Notes under the pieces: model-generated | Seen by the model: only the letters and a program-made list of their open reading frames with translations | What the model was told of the DNA's origin: nothing | Databases searched by the model: none | Program-made: the position numbers and the translations under genes | Source: Glycine soja | Taxonomy: Eukaryota > Streptophyta > Magnoliopsida > Fabales > Fabaceae | NCBI RefSeq assembly: GCF_004193775.1 | Contig: NC_041009.1 | Span: 44,385,534 to 44,449,533, forward strand | Length of the DNA: 64,000 nucleotides | Reading direction: 5' to 3' | In this document: piece by piece, positions 1 to 12,074 of the stretch | How positions within the stretch are numbered: position 1 is the stretch's first letter | How the letters are laid out: every line of letters starts with the position of its first letter

Positions 1-587
1 TTTTTCTTTTATGATTGAAGGGGTAACCAAGAAACGATCAGCACTTGCATACCCCATGTCCAAGAAAACAAGTGCATAATTCCTACATCTCATTGAGAAA
101 CAGGGGTATGCTGCTTTTTTTGCATCATTAAGATAAGGTGTATAGCATATATATATGCACCTTTCTTTTGCCTTTCTTGTAGCCTTTATGAACAATTCTA
201 GAGATAATAGGGGTGATGTACGATACATTGTAACAAGGACATGGCTTGTTTGTATGCTATTAATTTCTGATCGAGTTTCAAATATGGCATGTTGATTGCA
301 CCATATGTTCTTTATCCGTGGTTTCAAATATGGCATATCTTGAGCTTGTCTCATTCTCATATTGGTTTTAACAAGATCTGCAGCAGATCTTAATATATTA
401 GTACTATGTCTATGTATTATTAATGATTTGAGCTTGCTTATTGCACGTTAAAACACATATTCTTTATAGCAGCATTTGCTAACTATACACATTCTCGTCA
501 AATTTGATTATTCTATTCAGTAAAGGAATAGACCATCATGAACTAATCGGTTTAAAAGTGTGATAATAGTAATACCACGATATTTTT
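1..587. other. Intergenic, no gene seen
   Basis: AT-rich sequence at the left edge, downstream of the first wax-synthase gene, which is transcribed toward it. No reading frame with recognisable protein similarity and no RNA gene were seen. Confidence 0.6.
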
Positions 588-668
588 AGACTTTTGAATT
601 GCACATATTTTCTGTTTTCCATTATTGGATCACACTCATTATTTTCCAAATTTAACATGTCTTATTCT
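588..668. repeat. Diverged partial copy of the 490-bp repeat end
   Basis: About 80 bases starting near 'agacttttgaattgcac' match the right end of the direct repeats at 9048-9537 and 29433-29928, with small differences. It lies 3' of the first wax-synthase gene, as the 29433-29928 copy lies 3' of the second, so it is probably ancestral 3' flank shared by the duplicated genes. Confidence 0.7.
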
Positions 669-727
669 ACAACTAAACCGATGTTTTTTTTTCACACATA
701 AAAACATAGTAAGTTTAGCAATTCACC

Positions 728-1798
728 CTAAAGACTTCCGTATATGTATGGTAACCTAGAATGAACAACAAAATACACCAAAATTTCATACTCTTCAGTG
801 GCCTTCCGATCCACACCATTCCTCAATAGTTGAGGAAAAAACAACCACCATCCTGGGACTGCCAAGATCACCACCATGAGCGGCCCCGACACAGCACGGT
901 GCAACCGCCACCCACGATGGAGCATCGCCTTCTTCACAACCACCTCCACCACCGTGCACATACCTTGAAGCACAAAAAAACACGTTACTTCCCACGTGGG
1001 AGGCACACGTGTAAGGTAATAATACATTAACTCATGCATAAGTCCTGACACAAGGAACGTGGTCAACATGGCAGTTGACGTGGCACACAAGGGACCGACA
1101 AAACAAGTAGACATACGACGTACGGGGTCGTATATGGTGGGGCGTAGAATACGAGTAATAATGAGGTTCCATCTACGACCCCAGAAGTCTTGAAGGGACG
1201 TACAAAGGTAGGGTTTGTTGAATAGTGGCTGAATCTCAAAGCCAAGAACAGTTTGAACCAAGGCTGCAATAAGGACTAACACAATCTCTAAGCCAAGGTA
1301 CAAGTAACAGTAATAGAGGACTAACATGAAACGAGGGTGCAGGTTTTCTTTATAATCAGAAACACGTATGATCAAGCCTAAAAGAAGCACTTTTAGGGCC
1401 AAAAGCCATTTTGGCTTTTGTGTGCTGTTGGTATTAATGTTTACATTGGTTGTAGGGTGTTGTTTGAGGTTGATAGGGAGGGAAGCTATGAAGATGAAAT
1501 GGACAATGTTTGGGGATGATATTAGGGCAAGAGGGCCTTGGTTGAATGAGAAAAGGAGGAGCTTGAAAATGCCAAGCCAAACAAGGAAGAAGGAAGTGAA
1601 TCCAACTAAGTTAGGTGAAGAGAGGCTCAAGGGAAGAATGATGAAGATACAAAAAATAGGGAGGAGGGAGAGAAGCCTCAAGAAGCCTTTTGGTATTCTA
1701 GAAGCTATGTAATAACAATAACAGAGACATAAGATTGCTGAAATCCATACCCTGATGAACCTTTCAATTTCATCTCCCAGCATCTTCTCTATCTCCAT
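728..1798 (-). CDS. Wax-synthase-like MBOAT acyltransferase, copy 1
   Basis: Single-exon frame of 356 residues, typical of plant long-chain-alcohol O-fatty-acyltransferases (wax synthases), integral ER-membrane enzymes that esterify fatty alcohols with acyl-CoA. The protein is strongly hydrophobic with several predicted membrane spans (about residues 17-32, 40-60, 65-90, 133-150, 155-185 and later). The MBOAT core is visible: 'QDFWGRRWN' near 203-211 and 'SGLMHEL' near 251-257 with the putative catalytic His near 255. The start MEIEKMLGDEIERF gives a normal N-terminus; a second Met at residue 6 is also possible. It is a paralogue of 30078-31109 and 43743-44789 in the same orientation. The C-terminus after 'EEYEILVYF' differs from both paralogues. 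Family assignment is firm; substrate is unknown. Confidence 0.9.
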   Translation of the reverse strand: MEIEKMLGDEIERFIRVWISAILCLCYCYYIASRIPKGFLRLLSLLPIFCIFIILPLSLSSPNLVGFTSFFLVWLGIFKLLLFSFNQGPLALISSPNIVHFIFIASLPINLKQHPTTNVNINTNSTQKPKWLLALKVLLLGLIIRVSDYKENLHPRFMLVLYYCYLYLGLEIVLVLIAALVQTVLGFEIQPLFNKPYLCTSLQDFWGRRWNLIITRILRPTIYDPVRRMSTCFVGPLCATSTAMLTTFLVSGLMHELMYYYLTRVPPTWEVTCFFVLQGMCTVVEVVVKKAMLHRGWRLHRAVSGPLMVVILAVPGWWLFFPQLLRNGVDRKATEEYEILVYFVVHSRLPYIYGSL

Positions 1799-2351
1799 CT
1801 CCCTTGAATCTATGTCCTGAGTGTGAGTAAAATGTCAATGAAAATGATATATATATGGCTAATTTTTTAGATCTAGATCGGTGGGTCTCTAATACATTTT
1901 ATTAATCAAAATGTGATATTGAAGACTTTAGGCTGGAATTAATGATACTATATGGTAAATAATTGATGTTATATATTATAAAATTTATAAAACCATACAC
2001 ACAATATATTATATCGGGAGTTAAACGACTGGTTCAATATACAATATTATTCCTTATTACTAATGCCTGATATTTCCGTTTTAATTGTTAACTATTGAGG
2101 CCGGAGAGACAGAGGGGTCTCTTCTATGATTAGCCGAAGTCCGAGACCCTTTTCTCTTTTAGATGTTTTATAACAATTTTTTAGGGAGAAACGATGTCTT
2201 CATTCAAAATCAGAGAAAGTATATAAATTAAAAGGATACTTATAAGAGATTTACTACTTATCTATTTAAGAAAATGAATAAAAACTTAAACTTATGATTT
2301 CGCAAATGTGATGCTTATTTCACTATAGACCAATCTTTTAGAGCTGAGACA

Positions 2352-2352
<1 letters not shown>
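1799..2352. repeat. 5' flank duplicated with wax-synthase copy 2
   Basis: This upstream flank aligns by eye with 31110-31565 upstream of copy 2: shared stretches include 'gtgatattgaaga', 'aggctgga', 'ttaattgttatt'-like and 'gaataaaaacttaaa' in the same order. Similarity stops at about 2352, just before the TTA microsatellite. Duplication therefore included the promoter. Confidence 0.7.
1838..1855 (-). promoter_or_regulatory. Possible TATA box of wax-synthase copy 1
   Basis: On the minus strand a 'CATATATATATC' stretch lies about 45 bases upstream of the start codon at 1798. It follows a block also present upstream of the other two copies (core TTGACATTT). If this is the TATA box the 5' leader is very short. 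Position-based inference only. Confidence 0.35.

Positions 2353-2353
<1 letters not shown>

Positions 2354-2440
<87 letters not shown>
2354..2440. repeat. (TTA)n microsatellite, about 29 units
   Basis: Uninterrupted TTA/ATT trinucleotide run of about 87 bases. It sits exactly where homology between the upstream flanks of wax-synthase copies 1 and 2 ends. Confidence 0.95.
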
Positions 2441-2441
<1 letters not shown>

Positions 2442-3539
2442 GTATTGGTGGAATGTTGTTCAATTGGAACATTTTTTGGTGTTTTTTATGCGTCCTTTGT
2501 ACCCTTTAGAAGTTATTTTTTGTGCTGCCTTTATTACATCTCCTCATGATTTATCTCACCCTTTTGTGCGTACTAGTATATATACCCGTGTAATGTATGA
2601 GCATACTGATTTATTGTAGACTATCAAGAATTGTAATTATTATATGATTTAATTTGAAGAAAATCTAAGTTTACATTTTATTGTTGTGCTGCAGCTTAGA
2701 CTACTAATCATGTTTCAAAAAACATGTTTCTCCGATACAATTGTGTTGCATTTGAGCTTCCAATACTAGAAATCTTACATGGACTACAAGTATCATAATC
2801 TTGTTATTTCATTTGATATTTGATATATTACCTTGAATTTAAACTTTCTTATATAGATTACATACAAATTCAATTGTTGTATTAACTTGTTTTAAAAATT
2901 GTGCTTATACTCTAAAAATGTAAAATAACAATTCAATATGTGTAAAACTATTTTAAATAATTGAAGTACTAATACATGAGTAATATAATTCACCAATTGA
3001 ATATCAAAGCTAACCTGATTGTTGAAATTGTATTTCATAGTCTTGCATTATGGAAATTCAATCTTGTTGTTCATATAGATTGTCATACATCAGCAAATTA
3101 TTGAATATATTTGCACTGATTAATTTTATGCAAAGAATTATTCAAGTTTGATGATTGAGGAGAATAATTTGCATTTATGACTGATATTTGTTATAAGGTA
3201 GAGAAGTGAAATGTCTTAACAGTAGCTTAGTTCATTAAGTGGAATGTTGTCTGGAACCTATTTTGGATCATTTGACAAAAATATTGTTTTACATTGACAC
3301 TAAGAAACCAAATAAAAAAAATTTACCATTAGACAACGTGGATAATGATGTTTTACTCCAACTTTTGTTGTGTATATAGTATACATGTTCAACTCCTATT
3401 ATTTGATAACAAAGAAAAATATGACATGAATTTGTTTGCACAAAATTAAAATGAAAAAAAGAAGAAGTTATATATCATTATCAACTGATGAAATTGAGAT
3501 TGCATCGACATGTTTGTCAGGTAGAGTAAGTTCCATTGA
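2442..3539. other. Intergenic AT-rich sequence, no gene seen
   Basis: No long open frames on either strand and no recognised element. Confidence 0.5.
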
Positions 3540-4925
3540 CATAATACTTTTAGTATTTTATATATAATTTCTATCTTTGCAAAAACAAAAAATTCTTCCG
3601 GTATATTAAATATTAATATTCTTACTTTCTTTTAAAAAATCATTTTATATTTTATCTATTTTTTTATCTTTAGTAAAAAAGTTACTCCCCTTAAATTAAG
3701 TATAGATTTTCTTACTTGCTTTTAAAAAATAATCTTTAGGATAGTATCCGAGTTCGACTGAAATAATTTTTTATCAGACTTTGTTTATCTCCGTTGAACT
3801 CTACATTAGTCCGAGCCTCTTTCCTATGATGAATTGGAGAGGATTAAGACTGGAAAAAAGTCACCTTAATATTTTATATTTGAATATATAATTTCTCTCT
3901 TTAGTTGAAATATTCCTCTCATTAAATTAAGTATAGATTTTCTTACTTGTTTTAAAAATAAATTTCATATTTCTTATTACATATGTTATTTCTATATTTA
4001 AGAAAAATATTCATCTCCACAAATTAAGTATAAATTTTGTTACTTGTCTTAAAAATATCATTTTCATATTGTGTACATCATTTATTGGGAGAAGAAGAGG
4101 AAAGAAAAACTCCACCTCATAAATTTACATATAAATTTTAGGCATTAATTTTAATTATTCTAGGTATTTTAAATAAAATAAAATATTCAATGAATTAGTT
4201 AAGTGGAAAGATAATAAGCAAGAAATAAACCAAAAAAAACATTTACATTAATCCCATTAGTTATATTTTATTTATATTATTCTGTAAAAAAAATTATTAG
4301 TATTCTCCTTATTAAATAAAACAAAGTATTCAAAAAGTTAGTTAAGTAAATAAAGAAATAAAAAATACATTGCAAATATTATAAAAATGAATTAAAACAT
4401 ATTCTTTTATCATAATGATTTTTATGTTCGTTTGTCTTAAGTAAATTGTTCATGCTCATGAATTAAGTGTAAATTTTTTCTACTTGCTCTCATTACAAAA
4501 ATGGTTCATCCTCGTGCTTTATATTTTACATATATTTTATATTTAATAAATTTACATATACACAATATAAAAAAAGTTAAAATTTGTCCAAGTATTTTTT
4601 TAAAGAATTTACCTATATGAGTAAGAAGATAATAAATAAGAAATACATCATTTGCCTATAATTTGAATTTAGATATTAATTTTATTTATACTTTCTATGT
4701 TAAATAAATAATATATTCAATAAATTAGTTAAGTGATAAGATAATAAGCAAGAAAGAAAAAAATATTTATACAATTCTCATTCATTATATTTTATTCATA
4801 TTCTCTATATTAAATAACACAAAGTATTCGAAAAATTAATTAAGCTAAAAAAGAAAGAAAAAACATTTATATTATAATCATTTAAAAAATAATTAAATAT
4901 CCCAACACTTTAATATCATATAAAA
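3540..4925. repeat. Diverged tandem duplication, unit A
   Basis: Unit A runs from near 'tatataatttctatctttg' to near 'cactttaatatcata' and is repeated in the same order at 5245-6692. Landmarks in both units: 'gtcaccttaatatttta' (3860 / 5530), 'taatcccattagttat' (4250 / 6017), 'acacaatataaaaaaag' (4561 / 6330). Smaller sub-repeats with 'agataataagcaag' occur inside each unit. No coding capacity is visible. Confidence 0.8.
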
Positions 4926-5170
4926 ATTATAATATAGTATATTTTCTTTCTAGAAAACTAAATTTTAAGACGATATAAAAAATTACATAACAGAAAAGTC
5001 AATAATGTTTGTTTAAAGTGGTTTAAATTTAAAAGAAATAATTATTTTCCTAAAAAAATTTTACTCTATTTTTTCATAGAGAAATTAATAACCATAATGA
5101 TTCAAATTTCTCTTAGTTTTATAATTAAATATATATATTAATTAGGAAAAATTTTCCTCCTCACAAATTT

Positions 5171-5178
<8 letters not shown>

Positions 5179-5228
<50 letters not shown>
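5179..5228. repeat. (AT)n microsatellite
   Basis: About 25 AT units between the two units of the tandem duplication. Confidence 0.95.
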
Positions 5229-5232
<4 letters not shown>

Positions 5233-5244
5233 TTATTTAATAAA

Positions 5245-6692
5245 ATCATTTTCTTCTTTTATATTTAATATATAATTTCTATCTTTCGAAAAAAGAGTTT
5301 TTTCTCATATATTTATTTATTATATTTACTTTTTATCTTTAGTAGAAAAGTTACTCCACTTACATTAAGTATAAATTTTGTTACTAGCTTTAAGAAAATT
5401 ATCTTTAGGACAATATCCAAGTTCGACGAAAATAATTCCCTATTAGACTTTATTTATCCCCCCATTAAATTCTAGATTAATCAAGGTCTCTTTTCTCTGA
5501 TTAATTGGAAGATTATGACTAGAAAAAAGTCACCTTAATATTTTATATTTGAATATGTAATTTCTATCTTTAGTTAAAATATTCCTCCCCAAAAATTAAT
5601 TAATTATATTTACAAATATATATTTTTTCAATATCATCAGCTTTCGTATTTCATCATTTTTTTAAAAAATTTACTAATTAGATTTAAAAAAATGTAGTTA
5701 CTAGACTTTCTTACTTGCTTGAAAAATAAATTTCATATTTTATATTATATATGTTATTTTTATATTTAATAAAAATGTTCATCTCCACAAATTAAGTATA
5801 GGTTTTGTTACTTATCTTAAAATCATCATTTTCATATTTTATACTTAATTTACTGGGAGAAGAAGATGAAAGAAAAATCACACCCGATAATTTTACATCT
5901 AAATTTTAGTTATTAATTTTACTTGTACTTTGTATCTTAAATAAAATAAAATATTCAATGAATTAATTAAGTGAAAAGATAATAAGCAAGACATAAACCA
6001 AAATAATATTTACATTAATCCCATTAGTTATATTTTATTCATATTTTTTCATAAAAAATAGTTTATTTGTATTCTCCATATTCAATAAAACAAAGTATTC
6101 AAAAAAATTAGTTAAGTAAAAAAGGAAAGGAAAAAATACATTACAAATATTACAAAAAATTAATTAAAATATATTCTTTTATCATCATGATTTATATGTT
6201 TATTTGATTTCAAGTAAAAGTTTCATGCTTGTGAGTTAAGTGTAAATTTTTTCTACTTGTTTTCATTACACAAATTGTTCATCCTTGTGTTTTATATTTT
6301 ACATATTTTATATTTAATAAATTTACATATACACAATATAAAAAAAGTTAAAATTTGTCTAAGTATTTTTTAAGAATTTACCTATATGAGTAAGAAGATA
6401 ATAAATAAGAAATGCATAATTTGCCCATAACTTGATTTTAGATATTAATTTTACTTTTACCTTCTATGTTAAATAAATTGAGATATTCAATATATTAGTT
6501 AAATGATAAGATAATAAGCAAGAAAAAAAATATTTACACAATTCTCATCCACTATATTTTATTTATATTCTCTATATTAAATAACACAGAGTATTCAACA
6601 AATTAGTTAAGCTAAAAAAAGAAAGAAAAAAATATTTATATTATAATAATTTTAAAAATGAACAAAGATCCCAACACATTAATATCATATGT
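5245..6692. repeat. Diverged tandem duplication, unit B
   Basis: Second unit of the direct duplication described at 3540-4925. It contains an extra segment of roughly 110 bases around 5590-5700 absent from unit A. Both units are non-coding. Origin, transposon-derived or segmental, cannot be decided from the sequence. Confidence 0.8.
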
Positions 6693-7119
6693 TGATTGCT
6701 TTGGTGAATTTGTTTATGGACTAATTGTGTAATACTTTTGAATGTTACATTAACTAGCATATGTAACAAAAAAAAAATCTAGCTTGGCAATGAGCTACAC
6801 AAATAGTTAATATAGCAACATCCACAGTAAAGTCGTCATGCAGTCCCTTGAAGATGGAGCTGGGCAATGAGACTGACCACATGATTTCCAGCTTTCTTTA
6901 TTGAGAAATGAGAACGAAAGTAATAAATATAAGGAAAGAGAATTATAGGATGTACATTAAGGCATTATTAAAAAATGCAAAAGCTATATTCATGAAGGGA
7001 CAAAAATATGATAGAGACCAACTTTTTGTTTAAAGAGAGAAAACTCTATTAATCAGACTAGTCAAAATAGTTTAATATATCAACATGCACAATATTTGAC
7101 AATTGAGGAACAGCCTCTT
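6693..7119. other. Intergenic, no gene seen
   Basis: AT-rich sequence between the tandem duplication and the LINE RNase H relic; no supported feature. Confidence 0.5.
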
Positions 7120-7570
7120 CTATCCAATAATTATCCTTAGACTAAAAAGTTAAAGAAGCCAAGGCATCAACCTCTTTGTTACCCATTCTTCTTGCACACA
7201 ACAAACTCAGTTAGTCATTTTGCTGCATAATTTAGCTATTGAAAGTCACATGTAATCACATCAAAATAAGAAGTAAGATTATGTGAGAACCTCTTATTCC
7301 AAGCCTGTGAAACCTCTTGATAGTTTGTCTCATAAATAACATTAATGAAATGCAAAGTAGCAGTCATCTCAATGCTAGGGCCTCAGCTCCCTGAATATTG
7401 TAAGAATGTGGAAAGAAATGAGTAGTTGCAGCCAAAATTTGGCCTTCATGATATCTAAATATGACTCTAGGTCTTGTGCCAAATCCTTTCCTAACTTCTG
7501 CATGAAAATTAGCCTTCATGTGGGTTGGTTCAAGTGCCTTCTACACAATTTTATTGTTGGATCTTTCTTG
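7120..7570 (-). pseudogene. Relic of LINE RNase H-like domain
   Basis: Minus-strand conceptual translation gives fragments typical of the plant LINE / RVT_3 RNase H domain in the right order: 'KANFHAEVRK', then 'RYHEGQILAATTHF', then 'GAEALALR', and finally 'RRMGNKEVDALASL'. The fragments lie in different frames separated by stops, so it is non-functional. No reverse-transcriptase part was found nearby. Confidence 0.6.
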
Positions 7571-9047
7571 ATTAGGATCCTCTGGTGGGGGAAGCCTTAG
7601 TCTCTCTACATTATACAAAGTTTGTTCCACTGCCACATTATTTGGTTAAAAACAATATCTAGTTCACATAGACCAATATACTAGTGAATGAATGAAGATA
7701 TAACATCATAAATGTGAAAAAAATGAAGATCGAATTTATATTAGATTGGTATTTGCTATATAAGTTGTATCCTAAGTCATGAAATGAAAGAGGAAGGAAA
7801 AACTTGATTCTTAGACCAAACCTTGCTATTTTGAAAGGGAGAAGAGAATGATGTTTCTTCATCGGACACAAACACATGTTGGCAAAGAGAAGAGGGACAA
7901 AGACAAAGATTCCCGCAGAAGTTCAAAAGAAAAGAAAATGAGATACTTGAGATAAAAAAAAGGACAAAGGAAGAATAAAAAAAAAAGATGAAGCAAGAAA
8001 TGTGCTAGTGGAGACTTAAAACTGTCTCCAAAAGCCTCTAAAAGATATATGATTTTGTCTTCCTGTGAAGCTAGTAAAATGAAAATAAAAGATTAGAAAC
8101 ATAAGCAATATTGTGATGCAAACACTTCTAATACAAATCATCAAATAAAGAATATCAATCTTCAGCAATGAAATAATTAGCAAAAAAACTATGCATTAAA
8201 AATATCAAATACTGAAAAGGAGATGAATTTTTTCTCCAAACAGTGAAAGTTTTATGATATCTTTGCAGGAGATAAATAAATGAAACAATTCACTCTTCCT
8301 TATTTTACAATCAATTTACCATAGAAATTTAAGCAAATGACAATAGTCCTAACCATCTAAACTTCCATTTTCATGGAAAAAAATCTACTCAGTCCACCAG
8401 CACCATCTCCATGGATAATGATATTTTGCTTGCAGATGTTTGTTTGTGAGTTGAAACATCAAATACCATCCACAATCGAACAACTCTAATTATGATTTTC
8501 CAACTCTCATTGATCTCAACAACTAAGTTGTATTTGTTAGCCATTTTTAACGATAAAAAACTTCAACAAAGTATATCTAGAATGCAAATCGATTATTAAC
8601 AAATGTAACATAACTCATACCTCAGTTTACAATTATTTATAGAGGAACATAGAAGAGAAGGATAGGCTTAACCTTTGATGGGAAGACAAACGATTTTTTC
8701 AAATTCAAATTCAAAAAGGAGCATATTTACAGTATTCAACATTTCCTTCTTCAATCAAACATACAAATGTTGTAGAAAAAAATTCAGCTATCCTGACCTA
8801 CAAAAAAGCCAAATACATGATACTTGAAAGACTTTGACTCTCCTTCTCTGTTGTGACTTAGTTGTTGTAGGTGTCTGAAGTAAAAACTTTTGGGTCATCC
8901 TCCCAAAAATTGTCATTTGATGTGTGATGTTACTCTGTTACACACAGCACACAGAGTATGATATGCCTACAACCTGTTATGTGTTGTTTCTCTGTTATGT
9001 GTTGGTAGGGAATGCATTTGGCGTATATGAAAAACTGAACAATGGTA
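7571..9047. other. Intergenic, no gene seen
   Basis: Only short frames with no recognisable similarity were found; the 72-codon minus frame at 7659-7877 looks random. Confidence 0.5.
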
Positions 9048-9537
9048 GTAGCTCCATTTTTGTGCAGTTGGTTTTCTTCAAACCAAAAAGGTTATGAAAT
9101 GGTTTTGTGCATTTGTGCAAACCGAAAGACTTATTCATTTGATTATAGCGTGAAATCGTTTCCCTCAAATGGACAATTGTTTCAAAAGCTTTTTTTTCTT
9201 CAGAAAGTGCAATTGTTGGATGTACGTGATTTGTTTGAAGCCATGGATTTAATTCGTGAAGAAGCGAAATAGTTACAATTTTTTTTTTTAGCAAATACAC
9301 CAACTATTGACACGTATCTTTTTTTTCAATAAAAATAATTTTTAGATCCTCAAATGTTATATATATATATATATATATATGAATGACAAAGAAGATATAT
9401 TATAACACATTCACACTCCAATACATGCATATAACATAAAACACACAATGATTGTAGACTTTTGAATTGCACATCTTCAGATGTTTATTATTGGGTGATC
9501 ACACTCATTGTTTTCCAAAATTAACATGTCTTATTTA
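9048..9537. repeat. 490-bp direct repeat, orphan copy
   Basis: Near-identical, by eye only a handful of substitutions and 1-bp indels, to 29433-29928, including an internal (AT)n run and the end 'aacatgtcttattta'. The other copy lies immediately 3' of wax-synthase copy 2; this one has no adjacent gene. It carries a 76-codon plus-strand frame (9042-9272) that is shifted in the other copy, so coding is unlikely. Confidence 0.95.
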
Positions 9538-9689
9538 TTAGTTTGTAAAAATATATCAATACAAAAAAAACATCTCTATTAATGTATAAAAAATTTTGTG
9601 TTTTCTTCTATTAAGTGCTTACCAAAACTTGCTTTTACATGTTGGTCATTGTGAAAGAAAAAATCCTCATGCTTCATAACCTTTGAAAA

Positions 9690-10371
9690 CACATAACTAA
9701 CTAGCTACTTTTCTTTTTAAAAAACTATAAACTTAACTCAGATTTTGAGGTTGTATTCTTGAATTTGATACTTGAATGTATCAAGTCCAACTATTGATTT
9801 TATAGTAAACAGAGAATTGAGGAGACTGATAGAGTTTGAGTGCATAATATAATGAGTTACAAAAAAAAAAATAGTTTGCCTAAAAGTCATTTTTTAGGTT
9901 TTGATGATTAAAGTAATACATCTAATATTAAATTGATTTTTTTTATTTTAATAGTTTTTTGGTTAAATTTATTATTAAAGTAAACAAACTAGAGAACTTT
10001 TCTTTGTTTTTTTAAAGCTTTTATCATAATAAGACATCATTTATTAAAAATATTGTAATAATTTCACTTATAAATCTAAATATTTTTATTAATTTATTTT
10101 TTAAAAAAGTAAATACTTGACTCCTTATCTGATTTGTAGATTAGCATTATTGAAAGCAAAAATTAATTCACATACCAATGTCTAACTTTGTTAATTTCTC
10201 TAAGTCTCTCTCTCTATCTATGTATTCCTAAAATTAAATTTATGTTGAATGCACATCTAAGAAGGATTTTTTAAGAAAGAATTTGAGTCATTTAAAGTTT
10301 AGCAAGTTCATATTTAATAAAAAAAAGGATGTTAACTATTGGAAGAAAAGGAAGTAATTTAATAACTTTAC

Positions 10372-10418
<47 letters not shown>

Positions 10419-11075
10419 ATATATAGTAATATCATGTTGTATAATGCTAAAAAATTACTTATTTATTTTTCTAAGATCACGAAAGAGATTTTCTTTTTAC
10501 TATATATTGGGATTGATGGTTAAAAGTAAATAGAGGTTAAAATAGTAGGGCAGAATTTGTCTTAAGTTATAAAAGCATAGCATATTTTACTTATCATATG
10601 CCTTTTTTAAATTACTAGTAATTAAAATAAAATGTTCACATAGTGTATTCATTTGAAGGTAATTACTAAAAAAAAATATTTTTGTCATTTTTTATTAATT
10701 AAGATAAAATTTAGTTAAATTAGAAGATATCTTTTTATCGATGATGAAAGATGGTTAAGGGAGTCGACTTTTTAAAAAAAATATTTTTTTTGTGAAGGAT
10801 ATTTTTTAAAAATTATTAAAAAATTTCCTTATAATAATAATATCTTTTCCTTTCATTAAATTTAATTAATATAATATTAAAAAATTAGTTTTGTCCTTTA
10901 ATGAAGAAAAATGTCAATAAAAGTTAAAGAAGAATGGATTTGAAAAATAAATTGGAAAAAAAGAAAATATAGAAGAAGTTGTTTGATTAAGTTGGAATTA
11001 CTAAAGTCCCATTTATTTTACAATTAAAGTTCATTTTTTATATAAAAAATTGATAGTGAAATTGTTATTATCAGC
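9690..11075 (+). repeat. Long inverted repeat, left arm
   Basis: Left arm of a large imperfect palindrome. Read forward it follows the reverse complement of 11300-12762: 'cacataactaactagctac' at the outer end against 'cacataactagctac', then shared 'tgtaataatttcacttata', a central (AT)n run in both arms, 'cacatagtgtattcat' and 'gtcctttaatgaagaaaaa' near the inner end. Divergence is considerable, with many small indels. No transposase or other coding sequence was found in it. Confidence 0.85.
10371..10425. repeat. Interrupted (AT)n microsatellite
   Basis: AT run interrupted by GT units; it occupies the position symmetric to the AT run at 12031-12072 within the inverted repeat. Confidence 0.9.
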
Positions 11076-11299
11076 AAAAATTGTTTTGTGTTGTTCAAAC
11101 TTATACCAAAGTATTATGATTTATTTGATTTGGAATTTCATGTGTACTTTGAATGTTAAAAATATTTTTTAGTTTCTACTTTGTGTAAAGTTATGATATT
11201 ATGCTTCTTTAATATTATTTTATATATTATTAAATTGTTACATATTAATTTACTAAGACTAATTACACATAATAGTTTAATAACCATTGAACCTTAAAT
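11076..11299. other. Spacer (loop) of the long inverted repeat
   Basis: About 220 bases of unique AT-rich sequence between the arms. If transcribed through, the arms would form a long stem with this as loop. Confidence 0.6.
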
Positions 11300-12024
11300 T
11301 AATGTCTAGAGTAATTCAATAACCGGTCCAATTTAAAAAATATATATTTTAATTGTAAAATAAGTAAAATACTTTAGTGTCCATTTAATCAAATAGCATG
11401 TTCTATATTTCCTTTTTTCCTGTAATTTATTTTTCAAATTCATTCTTCTTTTACTTTTGTATGATTTTTTCTTCATTAAAGGACAACTAAAAAAGTATGA
11501 TAATCATATTAATTACATTTAACAATACTAATACTACTAATACTACTAGTCTACTAATTATTATTATGATCATTATTATTATTATATGGCAGTTGTTTAA
11601 TATTTAATTTCAAAGACCTTTTATAAAAAGAAAAAAAAAACTCTTGACAAAAAAATTCTTTTTTGAAAAGTCATTCTCCCTTGACCCTTCTTCGTCAATG
11701 ATAGGAAAAATATATTCTGAACTAACTAATATTTATATCCTTAATTAATGAAAAATATAATAAAGATCATACTTTAACTAGTAAATACCTTGGTATGAAT
11801 ACACTATGTAAAAAATTAAATTTAATTGTTAAACAAATGAGACTTTAACTTCTATATAACCAAACATCTCATTTCATTTTTTTCTCGTTTCTTTCAAATT
11901 CATTATTTTTAACTCTTTATTGAGTCACTTATATTCGACCACTCTCTCCAATAGTAAAAGTGAAATCATTTCCATGATCTTAGAAATAAAAATTAAGTAG
12001 TTATTCTTCAGTGTTATAAAATAA

Positions 12025-12074
<50 letters not shown>

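Noticed and set aside
1368..1712. 114-codon plus frame opposite wax-synthase copy 1
   Set aside because: Antisense shadow of the MBOAT gene; a similar shadow occurs opposite copy 3.
9042..9272. 76-codon plus-strand frame inside the 490-bp repeat
   Set aside because: The second copy (29409-29621) is shifted by small indels and ends differently, so there is no sign of protein constraint; no family recognised.
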